A stretch of DNA of 64,000 bases from Pseudomonadota bacterium (GCA_021324885.1 JAJPIF010000014.1:62001-126000), one strand, 5' to 3'. Shown: positions 1 to 10,381, counted from the stretch's first letter. Notes: generated by a model not told the origin, from the letters alone. A program made the numbers and translations.

Positions 1-187
1 AAGCGCGCTGGTTCCTGTGGTCAGAAGCAGCAGGACCCTGCTCCATTGAAGGTGCCGACCCGCGGCGAGCCTTCCGAGGTTTGGGCGGACCGTGGTATTC
101 GGGAACAGGTCGGCGGTCGGTAAAAGCCGAGGCGTAACTCGAATCGATCGGCCGGCACTACATTCGTCCACCGCGACGGTGAGGGTT

Positions 188-1069
188 ATGGAAGCAGATA
201 AGATAGGCGTCGTTTGTCCGGTGGAAAATCTGAGCGCCGCCGAAGCCGCCGCGACCATCAGGAAGGCGCAGCGGCTCGGATACGCCTCATTCTGGATCGG
301 CGAACTGGTGGTCGGGCGCGATCCCTTCGCGATGGCGGCTTTTCTTTTGAGCCAGACCGAGCGCATCAAGGTGGGACTGAGCGTGGCGATTATCTGGAAG
401 CGCCAGCCGGCCACGATGATGAACGCCGCGCGGACGCTGGCCGGCCTGTTCGACAATCGCTTCGTCCTGACGATGGGCGCGAGCCATCGGCCGTTCATCA
501 ACCGCTACGGGATGCATTACGACAAGCCCTACCGCTACATGTGCGAGTATGTCGAAAAGATGAAAGCGGCACCTTTCCTGGGACCCAGGCTGGCGCAGGA
601 ACCGCCCGTTTTGCTGGCTGCGCTGATGCCGAAGATGCTGCGGCTGGCGGGCCAGACCGACGGCGCGATCGTCACCAACGGCACGCCCGAACTGACCGCG
701 CGCGTGCGCGCGGCATTGGGCCCGGGCAAGAAGGTGTACGTGATCCAGAAGATGCTACTGGAGACCGACGCGCAGCGGGCGCGCGCCGCCGGCCGCTCGA
801 TGTTCAGTTTCTATATGCGGCTGCCCAACTATGCCAACAGCGTGCGCTCGCTGGGATTCAGCGAGGCCGACTTAAGCGGCGGCGTCAGCGACCGCCTGGT
901 TGACGCGCTGCTGGCGTGGGGCACGGAAGACCAGTTGCGCGCCGCGCTGGACGCGCAGTTGAAGGCCGGCGCCGATCACGTCTGTATTCTGCCGCTGGCA
1001 GCCGGCGCCCCCGCCGCTGGCGTCCCGCTGCTCGATCAGCGTACCTTCGAGGCGCTTGCCCCGCGCTAG
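188..1069 (+). CDS. LLM-class (luciferase-like, F420-dependent-type) oxidoreductase
   Basis: ORF 92..1069, likely start ATG 188 (MEADKIGVVCPVENLSAAEAA...). TIM-barrel LLM-like pattern (YASFWIGELVVGRDPFAMAAFLLSQTERIKVGLSV). Confidence 0.75.
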   Translation: MEADKIGVVCPVENLSAAEAAATIRKAQRLGYASFWIGELVVGRDPFAMAAFLLSQTERIKVGLSVAIIWKRQPATMMNAARTLAGLFDNRFVLTMGASHRPFINRYGMHYDKPYRYMCEYVEKMKAAPFLGPRLAQEPPVLLAALMPKMLRLAGQTDGAIVTNGTPELTARVRAALGPGKKVYVIQKMLLETDAQRARAAGRSMFSFYMRLPNYANSVRSLGFSEADLSGGVSDRLVDALLAWGTEDQLRAALDAQLKAGADHVCILPLAAGAPAAGVPLLDQRTFEALAPR

Positions 1070-1095
1070 CGAAGCCGTATGACTGGTTTGACGCG

Positions 1096-2010
1096 ATGAA
1101 CCGGCTTTCCCAACCGCGTTGCCCGCCGCCTCTGGACCGTCCGCTGATCCGTCTGATGTGGATCATTCCCGCGGCTTTGGGTCTGTGGACGCTGATACTG
1201 GCCGGCTTCGCTTTCCTGCTTGGAAATCCAATTGGTTTGCGGGCTGCGGGTGAGATTGAGGTCAGCCTCGCCGACTCGGGTCAGGGCGCGCCGGGAGGCG
1301 CTCGCAGCGGCGATAACAGCCCAGCTCGTGCCGCGGGGACAAGCAAAAAGTACGCTGGTTCAGCGCCGGGCGGACCAGTTACGGCGTCAAGGTCCCACGC
1401 GGTGGCGTTGTCCAGACCGCATCCAAAGCGGCCGGGAAGGCGGGCACATTCGCTCGATCATAACCCGCGATTCAGCGGTCGCGACGAGGACGCCGGAGCT
1501 GAATCATCAGCACATCGGCAGTATGAAGCGTCTGCAGCCAGGGCAATCGCGCCAACTGCGGGCGAACAGCCCAAGCCGCAGCAGCCGCCGCGCACCGCAA
1601 TCGCCGGTCTCGGAAATGGTACGCCAAAGCCGAATGGCGCAGGCGGCTTGGGTGCGAGCGCCAAAGCAGGGGCAGGTAATGGTAGCGGCGCTGGAGGTGA
1701 AACGGTCGCTGGCGGCGCCAATCAGGTCTATAACCTGGTTGACCATCCGCCGGTGCCGGTTTCCAGGGTCATGCCGGCATATCCCGGCGCCGCCCGGGCC
1801 CAGGGAATTGAAGGCGAGGTCGTGCTGCGCGCGATTGTTGATCAGGATGGAGCGGTGGAGCGCAACATCGTGGTGGTGCAGTCAATTCCGCAGCTCGATC
1901 AGGCCGCGATACAGGCGCTGCGGCAATGGCGTTTCGAGCCGGGACGGGACGCCGCCGATCATCCGGTGCGCGTGCTGATTGAGGTGCCGCTGCGATTCCG
2001 GCTGAGGTGA
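1096..2010 (+). CDS. TonB-family energy transducer-like protein (N-terminal TM, low-complexity linker, TonB C-terminal domain)
   Basis: ATG 1096; TM segment LMWIIPAALGLWTLILAGFAFLLG; C-terminus PVSRVMPAYPGAARAQGIEGEVVLRAIVDQDGAVERNIVVVQSIPQLDQAAIQALRQWRFEPG is typical of TonB-C. Confidence 0.8.
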   Translation: MNRLSQPRCPPPLDRPLIRLMWIIPAALGLWTLILAGFAFLLGNPIGLRAAGEIEVSLADSGQGAPGGARSGDNSPARAAGTSKKYAGSAPGGPVTASRSHAVALSRPHPKRPGRRAHSLDHNPRFSGRDEDAGAESSAHRQYEASAARAIAPTAGEQPKPQQPPRTAIAGLGNGTPKPNGAGGLGASAKAGAGNGSGAGGETVAGGANQVYNLVDHPPVPVSRVMPAYPGAARAQGIEGEVVLRAIVDQDGAVERNIVVVQSIPQLDQAAIQALRQWRFEPGRDAADHPVRVLIEVPLRFRLR

Positions 2011-2069
2011 GGGAAGAGAAAAACAGAGGCCAGGCAGTGGTACGGAATCCTTTTCTCCGTGCCCACTTC

Positions 2070-2579
2070 TCATTTCTCTTTCCTCGCTTCTATCTCTTCT
2101 TTCCTCCGTGTCTGTTCCTGGCGGCGGCGGTCGCTGATTAGATCCTCCAATTCGTGCATGAACTCTTCGATATCCTTGAACGAGCGGTACACGGAGGCGA
2201 AGCGGACGTAGGCGACCTGGTCGATTTCGTGGAGTTCCTTCATGACGGCGCCGCCGATGAAGGAGCTGGGGACTTCCTTACCGCCGTGTTCGAGCACGGC
2301 GGCCTCGACCCGATCGGCGACCCGCTCGATCACTTCCATCGAGACCGGGCGCTTTTCACAGGCTTTTTTGAGACCGGCGATAATCTTGAGGCGATCGTAA
2401 GGCTCGCGCCGGCCGTCTTTTTTGATCACCATTGGTGCGATCTCTTCGACCCGCTCGTAGGTGGTGAAGCGGCGCTTGCAGCCGGAGCAGACCCGGCGGC
2501 GGCGGATTGCGGTGGCGTCGGCGGAAAGACGCGAGTCGATGACACGATTGCCGCTGTGCCGGCAGAAGGGGCAGCGCAT
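2070..2579 (-). CDS. nrdR: Transcriptional repressor NrdR
   Basis: [45 protein letters not shown]: zinc ribbon plus ATP-cone, hallmark NrdR. Confidence 0.95.
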   Translation of the reverse strand: MRCPFCRHSGNRVIDSRLSADATAIRRRRVCSGCKRRFTTYERVEEIAPMVIKKDGRREPYDRLKIIAGLKKACEKRPVSMEVIERVADRVEAAVLEHGGKEVPSSFIGGAVMKELHEIDQVAYVRFASVYRSFKDIEEFMHELEDLISDRRRQEQTRRKEEIEARKEK

Positions 2580-2748
2580 CGGTCAGGTCGGAAGTACCCC
2601 GTGGGTATCGCTCGCGTCGGACGGCATGAAGCGGGCACGTCCCCAGCTTACGCGCGGCGCCGGCGCCTGACGGCAGATGCGATCCCGGCGGGGGAAAAAT
2701 GGTGAACACATTGGATTCAGAGCGTGCGGGCGCCTGAATCCATACAGG

Positions 2749-2988
2749 TCAGCTCTTATGCGCCTGGATATAGTCAACGACGTCCTTTACGGTACGGATT
2801 TTCTCGGCTTCTTCATCCGAAATCTCCATCCCGTACTCTTCCTCCAGCGCCATCACCAACTCCACGATATCCAGTGAATCCGCACCCAAATCCTCGATAA
2901 ATGAAGCTTCCGGCGTGACCTCATTGGCAGCCACACCAAGCTGCTCGCTGATGATCTCGCGGACTCTGGTTTCAACGTCTGCAGCCAT
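2749..2988 (-). CDS. acpP: Acyl carrier protein
   Basis: 79 aa with [39 protein letters not shown]; phosphopantetheine Ser in GADSLD. Confidence 0.95.
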   Translation of the reverse strand: MAADVETRVREIISEQLGVAANEVTPEASFIEDLGADSLDIVELVMALEEEYGMEISDEEAEKIRTVKDVVDYIQAHKS

Positions 2989-3175
2989 CGATAACTATTT
3001 CCTCCTGCGGCAGCATTCCCTACAGCCATGAAGACCTGCGTGCGTGCCGGACAATTAAAAAGCCCACCTCAAGCCGCGCGATCACGTTCCGAATCAGTGA
3101 CACAGGCGGCCGGGTAAGCGCAAGGCGCAAGCATAAGGACTTACGGCCGGCCGCGCAAGTCAGGATTCGCACCGC

Positions 3176-4123
3176 TCAGGCTTGTAATCCACCGAGCGCC
3201 GTCACCGCGGCCGCCAATGAGGCGGGGTCTTCCACCGGATGCATGGTGACGTCGCGGCTGATGCGGCGCATCAGGCCCGAGAGCACCCGTCCCGCACCGA
3301 GTTCGACGGCGTTGGTAACGCCGGCGGCAACCAGCGTGCGCATCGAGTCCTCCCATTTGACCGGGGCGGTTATCTGTTCGACCAGCAGCGGCACGACGCG
3401 GCCGGGATCGCGATTGACCTGCGCGTCGACGTTGGCGATCACGCCGAAGGAAAGCGGCTTGACCGTAACTGCGGCCAGCACCGGCGCCATCCGCTCCTGC
3501 GCCGGTTTCATCAGCGGACAATGGAACGGGGCGCTGACGTTAAGTTCCACCGACATCCGGCCGCCGCGCTCCTTGGCAATCCCGACGGCGCGTCTGACTG
3601 CCGCGGTATGGCCGGCAACCACGATCTGGCCGGGCGCGTTAAGGTTGGCTGGCACCACGATCTCGTGGCCGCCGCAAGCTGTCTTGCAAACCTCCCTGAC
3701 GATGTCCATTTCCAGCCCGATCAAAGCGGCCATCGCGCCCTGTCCCGCCGGACATGCTTCCTGCATCAGACGCCCGCGCTCGCGCACCGCGCGCACGGCG
3801 TCGGCAAAGTCCAGCGCGCCGGCCGCGACCAGGGCGCTGTACTCACCCAGCGAATGGCCGGCGGCCAGCTCAGGTGTCAGCGGCAATTCCGATTGCAATG
3901 CGCGCAGGGCCGCGATCGAGGTGGTGAGGATCGCGGGCTGCGTGTTGGCGGTCAGCCGCAACTCCTCTTCGGGACCCTCGAAGCAAAGCCGGGAAAGCCT
4001 GATGCCCAAGGCGTCGTCCGCCTGCTCGAAAACGGCTTTGGCGGCGGGAAACTGCTGGGCGAGCTGGAGGCCCATGCCGACTTTCTGGGATCCCTGACCG
4101 GGAAAAAGCAAGGCGATTTTCAT
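3176..4123 (-). CDS. fabD: Malonyl-CoA:ACP transacylase
   Basis: MKIALLFPGQGSQKVGMG and GHSLGEYSALVAAGAL active-site motif. Confidence 0.95.
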   Translation of the reverse strand: MKIALLFPGQGSQKVGMGLQLAQQFPAAKAVFEQADDALGIRLSRLCFEGPEEELRLTANTQPAILTTSIAALRALQSELPLTPELAAGHSLGEYSALVAAGALDFADAVRAVRERGRLMQEACPAGQGAMAALIGLEMDIVREVCKTACGGHEIVVPANLNAPGQIVVAGHTAAVRRAVGIAKERGGRMSVELNVSAPFHCPLMKPAQERMAPVLAAVTVKPLSFGVIANVDAQVNRDPGRVVPLLVEQITAPVKWEDSMRTLVAAGVTNAVELGAGRVLSGLMRRISRDVTMHPVEDPASLAAAVTALGGLQA

Positions 4124-4129
4124 ATTTTG

Positions 4130-5482
4130 TCAGTGCTTGAGAGGTTCGGGCCTGCTTGACGGCGCTGCTCCCGTGATCTCTCTGGGTTTGGCCGCGCTCT
4201 TTTCATGTGAATTTTCAGTTGTGCGCGGGCCGGGTGGAGGGATCGATTCCGGCTCGGTTGCGCGGATGGCCTCGGGCTTGGCGCCTGCCACCGCGCCGTT
4301 GAGCGAACCAGTGCGAGGACGGACCGTTGACGCCGGTTGCGCTTCGGCCTTCGCCGCGCCCGAATCCGGATGGCCGTCGCTTTTCTTGAGCTCGTTTTCC
4401 TTGGCGCGCAGATGCAGCCGCTCGCGCATGCGTCCGAAGATTGCCCGGATTCCCTTGCCCCCGGTTGGACTGTGAACGGCCGCGGACATTTTGCCCAGCA
4501 ATTCGTTGATGTCGCGGTTGAGCGCTTCGCCCAGCGATTGGTTGGCGGCCGCGCGCAGCGCGTTGCGGATCGCCCGGGCGTCGGAGGAGCCGTGGGCGAT
4601 GATGGCGCGGCCGGACAGGCCGAGCAGCGGCGCGCCGCCATATTCGGACGGATCCAGCCGCTCGCGCACCGCGCGCAGGCGTTTGCGAATCAGCAGGTAG
4701 GATAGCCGTCCCGCCATGCTGGTTGCATAGACGTCGTGCAAACCCGCGAGCACGAACCGGGCGCAGCCTTCCATCGTTTTCAGCGCGATGTTGCCGGTGA
4801 AGCCGTCGGTGACGACCACGTCGGCTTTGCCCAGGTTTATATCGCGGCCTTCAACGTAACCGATGTAGTTGATGTAGGGCGCGGACTGAGAGAGCATGGC
4901 GGCGGCGGTACGCGTCAGTTCGGTGCCCTTGGAGGACTCTTCGCCGTTGGCCAGGATTGCCACCCGGGGCGCGGGCAGGTTACGCAATCGACGCATGTAC
5001 GCGCTGCCCATCACGGCAAATTGCGCGAGGTTGACCGGCTTGACCTCGGTATTGGCGCCGGCGTCCACCAGCAACGTGATTGCGTCGATGGTGGGCACGA
5101 TCGAGGCGATCGCCGGACGGTCGATACCAGCGAGGTTGCCCAAAAGCGTGATCCCGATCGTCATCATCGCGCCGGAATTGCCAGCGCTGATTACGGCGTC
5201 CACTTCGCCGCGCTTAAGCAGTTGGTAGCAGGCGTGGAGCGAGGACTGCGGCTTGGACAGGACGACCTCCAGCGGCGGGTCGTCCATCGTCACGACTTCG
5301 GGAGCATGTTCGATGGTCAGGTTCAGGCCGCCGCATTCGTATTCGGCCAGTTCCTTTTCCAGGGTGGCGCGGATGCCGACCAGGACGACGTGCAGATTGA
5401 GTTCGCGGGCAGCCAGCACGGCGCCTTCGACGGCGGCGCGCGGCGCATAGTCGCCGCCCATCGCGTCCAATGCGATTCTCAC
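4130..5482 (-). CDS. plsX: Phosphate acyltransferase PlsX with long disordered C-terminal extension
   Basis: MRIALDAMGGDYAPRAAVEGAVLAARE; GNSGAMM; VVTDGFTGNIALKTMEG. About 100 aa of low-complexity tail after the core. Confidence 0.93.
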   Translation of the reverse strand: MRIALDAMGGDYAPRAAVEGAVLAARELNLHVVLVGIRATLEKELAEYECGGLNLTIEHAPEVVTMDDPPLEVVLSKPQSSLHACYQLLKRGEVDAVISAGNSGAMMTIGITLLGNLAGIDRPAIASIVPTIDAITLLVDAGANTEVKPVNLAQFAVMGSAYMRRLRNLPAPRVAILANGEESSKGTELTRTAAAMLSQSAPYINYIGYVEGRDINLGKADVVVTDGFTGNIALKTMEGCARFVLAGLHDVYATSMAGRLSYLLIRKRLRAVRERLDPSEYGGAPLLGLSGRAIIAHGSSDARAIRNALRAAANQSLGEALNRDINELLGKMSAAVHSPTGGKGIRAIFGRMRERLHLRAKENELKKSDGHPDSGAAKAEAQPASTVRPRTGSLNGAVAGAKPEAIRATEPESIPPPGPRTTENSHEKSAAKPREITGAAPSSRPEPLKH

Positions 5483-5497
5483 CGCGCTCTCCGCCGC

Positions 5498-5677
5498 TTA
5501 CTCCTTGACTTCGGCCAGTTGACGCCCGCGGTAGGTGCCGCAATGGCGGCAGATGCGATGGGGCAGCGTGGGTTCCCCGCATTGCGGGCAGGCGATCGCG
5601 TTGACCGGCCTGAGCGCGTCGTGGGCACGGCGCTGGTCGCGTTTGGATTTCGAGGTGCGGCGTTTGGGTACCGGCAT
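5498..5677 (-). CDS. rpmF: 50S ribosomal protein L32 (59 aa; below the ORF-track length cutoff)
   Basis: Translated by hand: [59 protein letters not shown], with CxxC/CxxC zinc ribbon; sits directly before plsX. Confidence 0.93.
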   Translation of the reverse strand: MPVPKRRTSKSKRDQRRAHDALRPVNAIACPQCGEPTLPHRICRHCGTYRGRQLAEVKE

Positions 5678-5732
5678 GGGGGTCTGTTCTTCCTTTGTTG
5701 TCAGTTTAACGTCTGATGAATCGCGCCTGGTT

Positions 5733-6308
5733 TCAGCGGCGCGAAACCTTGAGTGAACGCAAGGCGTCGAGCCTGGGATCGAGGTTCGACGCTGAACACG
5801 AACAGGAGTTCAGATTAAGATTGATGCCGCATTGAGGACACAATCCGCGGCATCCGTCGCCGCACACCGGCGGCGCTGACAGCGCCAGCAGCAATTGCTC
5901 GCGCACCAGGGGCGAAACGTCCACCTCTTCTCCCTGGTAGGTGGAGAATTCCAAATCCTCGGCGTTGAGATTTCTGCCGCCGTCTTCGCCTATCGATTTG
6001 GGAGCCAGAACGAAGCGAAAGTCGCGCCGGCGATGCAGCGGGAAATCCTCCGCGCAGCGCGCGCAGGTGGCGGTCAGTTCGGCGTCGAGCGAGCCCGAGA
6101 AAAAGATTTCCATTCCCGAACGGTAATAGGAAAGATGGATAGCGTAGGGCCGCTGGACGCGATATTCGCAGACCGGCCCCTGTTCCAACAGCCGATTAAC
6201 GTCAGCTTGCGGCTCGTGGTAATCGAGCGTCTTGACCTTGGCCGAAATATCTTCAACTCGTAATTTCACCGGAGTGCCCGCACCGGACTGAGAAAGGCAG
6301 CCGGTCAA
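5733..6308 (-). CDS. YceD/DUF177 family protein
   Basis: Position upstream of rpmF and C-terminal [17 protein letters not shown] motif typical of DUF177. Start may be internal. Confidence 0.85.
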   Translation of the reverse strand: MTGCLSQSGAGTPVKLRVEDISAKVKTLDYHEPQADVNRLLEQGPVCEYRVQRPYAIHLSYYRSGMEIFFSGSLDAELTATCARCAEDFPLHRRRDFRFVLAPKSIGEDGGRNLNAEDLEFSTYQGEEVDVSPLVREQLLLALSAPPVCGDGCRGLCPQCGINLNLNSCSCSASNLDPRLDALRSLKVSRR

Positions 6309-6369
6309 AAAATTATGGCATTTCGCTCGCCTGGTTCAAATATGGTCCACGGTCAAGTCCTGCCGGCAA

Positions 6370-7053
6370 TCAGCGCGGCCTGGGCCCGCGTCTTGCCGCG
6401 GTTTTCACTCCCACCTGTGGACAATCGGGCAGCAGCGCGCATTGCGCACAGCGCGGGGCGCGCGCCACGCAAATCAAGCGTCCATGAAGTATCAGACGCA
6501 TCGAAAACGCCGTCCACTGCTGCGGCGGCAGGATTTCACTGAGGTCCGCTTCGATGCGGTCGGGGTCGGTTTCGGTGGTCAATCCCAGGCGATAGGCGAC
6601 TCGCCGAACATGAGTATCGACCACCAATCCCGGTTTGCCGAAGACATGGCCCAGTAAAACATTGGCGGTTTTGCGCCCAACCCCGGGCAAAGTGACCAGA
6701 TCCTCCATCCGGGAGGGCACCTCGCCGTTGAAGCGCGCCATGATTTCCTGGGCGGCGCCTTTGAGCGCCCTGGTCTTCTGGCGAAAGAAACCGGTGCTCG
6801 CGATCAGTCTTTCGATTTTGTCAACCGGCGCGGCCGCCATCGCGGCGACATCGGGGATTTCGGCAAACAGCACCGGGGTGACCTTGTTGACGCGCTCGTC
6901 GGTGCATTGGGCGGACAGAATCGTCGCCACCAGGCATTGCCATGGAGTTTTGAAATCCAGGCTGATGCGGGCCTGCGGATAAAGTTTGGCCAGCGTGGCG
7001 GCGATTCGCGCCGCTCTGGCGCGCAAGGCGGATTTGCTCTCGTCCCCGGCCAT
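6370..7053 (-). CDS. nth: Endonuclease III
   Basis: LPGVGRKTANVLLGHVFGKPGLVVDTHVRRVAYRLGLT (HhH) and C-terminal [4Fe-4S] cysteines CVARAPRCAQCALLPDC. Start chosen at ATG 7053 (TGAAATG junction with upstream glpD). Confidence 0.93.
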   Translation of the reverse strand: MAGDESKSALRARAARIAATLAKLYPQARISLDFKTPWQCLVATILSAQCTDERVNKVTPVLFAEIPDVAAMAAAPVDKIERLIASTGFFRQKTRALKGAAQEIMARFNGEVPSRMEDLVTLPGVGRKTANVLLGHVFGKPGLVVDTHVRRVAYRLGLTTETDPDRIEADLSEILPPQQWTAFSMRLILHGRLICVARAPRCAQCALLPDCPQVGVKTAARRGPRPR

Positions 7054-7054
7054 T

Positions 7055-8674
7055 TCAGAATTTTCGGCTGGCGGCAAGCGCGGCGCCAAACTGCCCAACC
7101 TCAAGGTTTACACGTTCCGCTGTCCATCCCAGCTCCGAACCCATCAGACATGCCGCCCTGGGCGCCACGGCCTCAGCCTGGGCGGGATTGCGCCGCGCCA
7201 GCGCGGTCCGCCGTACCATGAAATCCTCCAGCGTACGCGCCATCTCGAAACGCGCCGCAAACACGGCTTCAACCGCCAGTATAGGACATTGCGGACCGAG
7301 CGGTTGTCCGAGCCACGGCTGTTGTTCGACTATCGCCTCCAGCAGCGCGAGCCGGGTACCGTAGCGCTCGGCCAGTTCGGTGCGCGGGGCGGCGGTGATA
7401 GTATCCGCGGGCGGGAGGGTTTGGGAACAGGGGCGCGCTCCCGGCAGCGGCGTCGTCAGGGTCGGCGATTTGCCGGACGGCTTTCCCAGTTCGCGACAGA
7501 CCAGGTCCACGACGCGCTCGGCGATCCGGCGATGGGTCGTCAGCTTGCCCCCCGCGATCGATACCATCCCGCTGTTGGCGGCGAGGATCAGTTCCTCGCG
7601 CGGGAGCATCGAGGGAGCCTTGATTCCCTTGACCGCAACCAGGCTGCGCAATCCCGCGAAGCTGGTCGCCACGTCCTGGTAATCGAGCCGCGCGTCCGCG
7701 ACGGTTTTTGAGACCACTTTGAGCAGGTAATCGACATCCGCGGCCTGCGCGTGGACCTGCTCGGGTGCGCCGTCGTAGTCGGTGTCGGTTGTACCCAGCA
7801 GGACCCAATCGCGATTGCGGATCAGAAAAACGATCCGGCCCTGTCCGTCGGACAGCACCAGCGAATTGCGCACGGGCACGCGCTCAGGCTTGAGCATCAG
7901 ATGCACGCCCTTGGTCAATCGGAGGGTGGGTTCGGCGCCGGGATCATCCATCCGGCGGACTGCGTCGACCCACGGTCCGGACGCGTTAACGAAAATCCCG
8001 GCCCGGATCGCGAGGCCGCTGCCGCTGGCAACGTCTTCGACGTGCGCGGCGCGGATTGTGCCGGCGCGTTTGTCGAAGCCTGTGAGTTCCATGTAATTGG
8101 CCGCCGCGGCGCCATGAACAATTGCGTCCAGCACGTTTTCCAGCGTCAGACGCGAGTCATCCGCGTGACCGTCATAGTAAAGCGCGCCGCCGCGCAAGCC
8201 TCCGCGCGCCAGCGCCGGTTCGATCGCCGCGATCGCGTCGGCGCTGAGCCGCTGATGGCGATAGGGCGGGGGCGTGAGGGCGAGCAGGTCATAGACGAAC
8301 AGGCCCGCGGACAGAGCCAGTCGCGACACGGTCCGCCCGCTGTAAACTGGAAAAAGAAACGGGATGGGACGGACCAGATGAGGTGCGGTGATTCGGCTCA
8401 GCCGTTCGCGTTCGTGCAGGGCTTCGTAAACCAGGCGCAACTGGCCCTGCGGCAGATAGCGCAAACCGCCATGAATCAGCTTGGTGGAGCACGAGGAAGT
8501 CTGACCGGCGAAATCGCCCTTATCGATCAGCGCGACGCGCAGCCCGCGCATCGCGGCGTCGCGCGCCACCGCGGCGCCGTTGATGCCGCCGCCGATGACG
8601 GCGAGATCGAATTGTTCAGTCCTCAGTCGGTGGATCTGTTCGTCGCGCGAAAGAGGATGGCTGGCCAACTGCAA
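7055..8674 (-). CDS. glpD: Glycerol-3-phosphate dehydrogenase (FAD-dependent)
   Basis: FDLAVIGGGINGAAVARDAAMRGLRVALIDKGDFAGQTSSCSTKLIHGGLRYL; VSIAGGKLTTHRRIAE. Confidence 0.92.
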   Translation of the reverse strand: MQLASHPLSRDEQIHRLRTEQFDLAVIGGGINGAAVARDAAMRGLRVALIDKGDFAGQTSSCSTKLIHGGLRYLPQGQLRLVYEALHERERLSRITAPHLVRPIPFLFPVYSGRTVSRLALSAGLFVYDLLALTPPPYRHQRLSADAIAAIEPALARGGLRGGALYYDGHADDSRLTLENVLDAIVHGAAAANYMELTGFDKRAGTIRAAHVEDVASGSGLAIRAGIFVNASGPWVDAVRRMDDPGAEPTLRLTKGVHLMLKPERVPVRNSLVLSDGQGRIVFLIRNRDWVLLGTTDTDYDGAPEQVHAQAADVDYLLKVVSKTVADARLDYQDVATSFAGLRSLVAVKGIKAPSMLPREELILAANSGMVSIAGGKLTTHRRIAERVVDLVCRELGKPSGKSPTLTTPLPGARPCSQTLPPADTITAAPRTELAERYGTRLALLEAIVEQQPWLGQPLGPQCPILAVEAVFAARFEMARTLEDFMVRRTALARRNPAQAEAVAPRAACLMGSELGWTAERVNLEVGQFGAALAASRKF

Positions 8675-8698
8675 GGCACCGGCGGCTGATAGCGCGCT

Positions 8699-9304
8699 TT
8701 ATTCCTCGGATTCTTCCTGGAATGAGTAGCGCTCTTCCAGCCATGGATCGGCGCGGTTGTGGTAGCCGCGAACTTCCCAGAATCCGCGCACATCCCGGGC
8801 CAGAAATTCGATTGCGCGCACCCATTTGGCGCTCTTCCAGGCATACAGTTTGGGCACCACCAAACGCAGCGGAAAACCGTGGTCGGGCGTCAAATCCTGC
8901 CCGTCGTGCCGGTCCGCCAGCATCACATCGTGGTCGAGGAAATACTGCAGCGGCAAGTTCGTCGTATAGCCGCCGTCGCAATGGATCAGGACGAAGCGGG
9001 CGTCCGGCTTGAGTTTGACCAGCTTCATCAGATCCTCCACCTTCACGCCCTCCCACACGTTGTCCAGCCGCGACCACGTGGTTACGCAATGGAAATCCGC
9101 GACCATCCGGCTGCGGGGCAGCGCGCGAAACTGTTCGTAATTGAATTTCAGCTCCTGCTCGACTTCGCCCAGGACCCGGAAATCCCATGTCTGCGGATTG
9201 AATCGGGGAACGGGTCCATAGGTCAGCACGGGAAATTTGGTGGTGAGATATTGTCCCGGCGGCACCCGCTTGCTGATATCGTCGGGTTTCAGAATCCTGC
9301 CCAT
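8699..9304 (-). CDS. Sulfite-oxidase-like molybdopterin-dependent oxidoreductase
   Basis: FHCVTTWSRLDNVWEGV (molybdenum-ligand Cys region), DHGFPLRLVVPKLYAWKSAKWVRAIEF. Confidence 0.88.
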   Translation of the reverse strand: MGRILKPDDISKRVPPGQYLTTKFPVLTYGPVPRFNPQTWDFRVLGEVEQELKFNYEQFRALPRSRMVADFHCVTTWSRLDNVWEGVKVEDLMKLVKLKPDARFVLIHCDGGYTTNLPLQYFLDHDVMLADRHDGQDLTPDHGFPLRLVVPKLYAWKSAKWVRAIEFLARDVRGFWEVRGYHNRADPWLEERYSFQEESEE

Positions 9305-9319
9305 AGCCTGATTTAATAG

Positions 9320-10381
9320 CTAAGCGCGATCGGCGGCGGAAGAGGCCGACGAATGCATCGCGCCGATGACGGCGTCGGTCATCTGCATGGTGGTGGCGCT
9401 GCCGCCCAGGTCGCGGGTGAGCGTCGCGCCCGACTGCAGCACGTCGCCGACGGCCAGCCGGATGCGGCGGGATTCATGGGCATGGCCCAGGAACTCCAGC
9501 AGCATCGCGCCGCTTAAGATCGCAGCAATCGGATTGGCGAGCCCCTTGCCCGCGATATCCGGAGCGGTCCCGTGCACCGCTTCGAAAATCGCGCCCTTGT
9601 CGCCGTAGTTGGCGCCCGGCACCACGCCCAATCCGCCAACCAGACCGGCGCACAGGTCCGAGACGATGTCACCGTAGAGATTTTCCAGCAGCAGCACGTC
9701 GAAGGACTGCGGATCGGTGACCAGGCGCATACAGGCGGCGTCGACGATCTGTTCTTCGTAGCGGATTTCGGAAAATTCCGAGGATATCTCGCGCGCGCAC
9801 TTGAGAAACAATCCGTCGGACAGCTTCATGATGTTGGCCTTGTGAATCGCGGTCACGCAAGCGCGCCCCTCCCGCCGCGCGTATTCGAAGGCGAAGCGGG
9901 CGATCCGCCGCGACGCTTTCGCCGTAATCACCTTGATGCTTTCAACCACGCCGGGCGTTATCTGATGTTCCAGGCCAGCATAGAGGTCTTCGGTATTTTC
10001 GCGGACCACGACCAAATCAACGTCGCGAAAGGGCGTGTGGACGCCTTTGAAGCTGTGGACCGGGCGCAGATTCGCGTAAAGGTTGAAGGTCTTGCGCAAA
10101 TAGACATTGATCGATCGGTAGCCCTCGCCGACGCGGGTTTCCAGCGGGCCTTTGAGGGCGACGCCGGTCTGGCGCAGGGACTTGATGAGCGCATCGGGGA
10201 CCGGATTGCCAACGCGCTTGAACGCGGCCATCCCGGCCAATTGCTCGTCCCAACGGATCTTGACGCCGGTCTGTTCGATCACCGCAACCGCGGCGGATAT
10301 CACTTCCGGTCCGATGCCGTCGCCCGGAATCAGGGTGACGACGCGCGCGGAATTGGAGGACGAATCTTTCTTCATAATCAA
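9320..10381 (-). CDS. NAD(P)-dependent isocitrate/isopropylmalate dehydrogenase family protein
   Basis: VTLIPGDGIGPEVISAAVAV; DLVVVRENTEDLYAGLEHQITPGVVESIKVITAKAS; AVHGTAPDIAGKGLANPIAAILSGAMLL. Confidence 0.9.
   Translation of the reverse strand: MIMKKDSSSNSARVVTLIPGDGIGPEVISAAVAVIEQTGVKIRWDEQLAGMAAFKRVGNPVPDALIKSLRQTGVALKGPLETRVGEGYRSINVYLRKTFNLYANLRPVHSFKGVHTPFRDVDLVVVRENTEDLYAGLEHQITPGVVESIKVITAKASRRIARFAFEYARREGRACVTAIHKANIMKLSDGLFLKCAREISSEFSEIRYEEQIVDAACMRLVTDPQSFDVLLLENLYGDIVSDLCAGLVGGLGVVPGANYGDKGAIFEAVHGTAPDIAGKGLANPIAAILSGAMLLEFLGHAHESRRIRLAVGDVLQSGATLTRDLGGSATTMQMTDAVIGAMHSSASSAADRA

Noticed and set aside
1240-1600. Possible frameshift in the TonB linker (alternative ORF 1220..1978)
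   Set aside because: Both frames are low complexity and the flanking TM and TonB-C domain share one frame, so no shift is needed.
3239-4159. 306-aa and 284-aa plus-strand ORFs antisense to fabD
   Set aside because: Shadow ORFs of fabD; low-complexity composition.
4736-5716. 326-aa plus-strand ORF antisense to plsX/rpmF
   Set aside because: High-GC antisense shadow of confident plsX; sequence is Gly/His/Asp/Arg-rich with no domain motifs.
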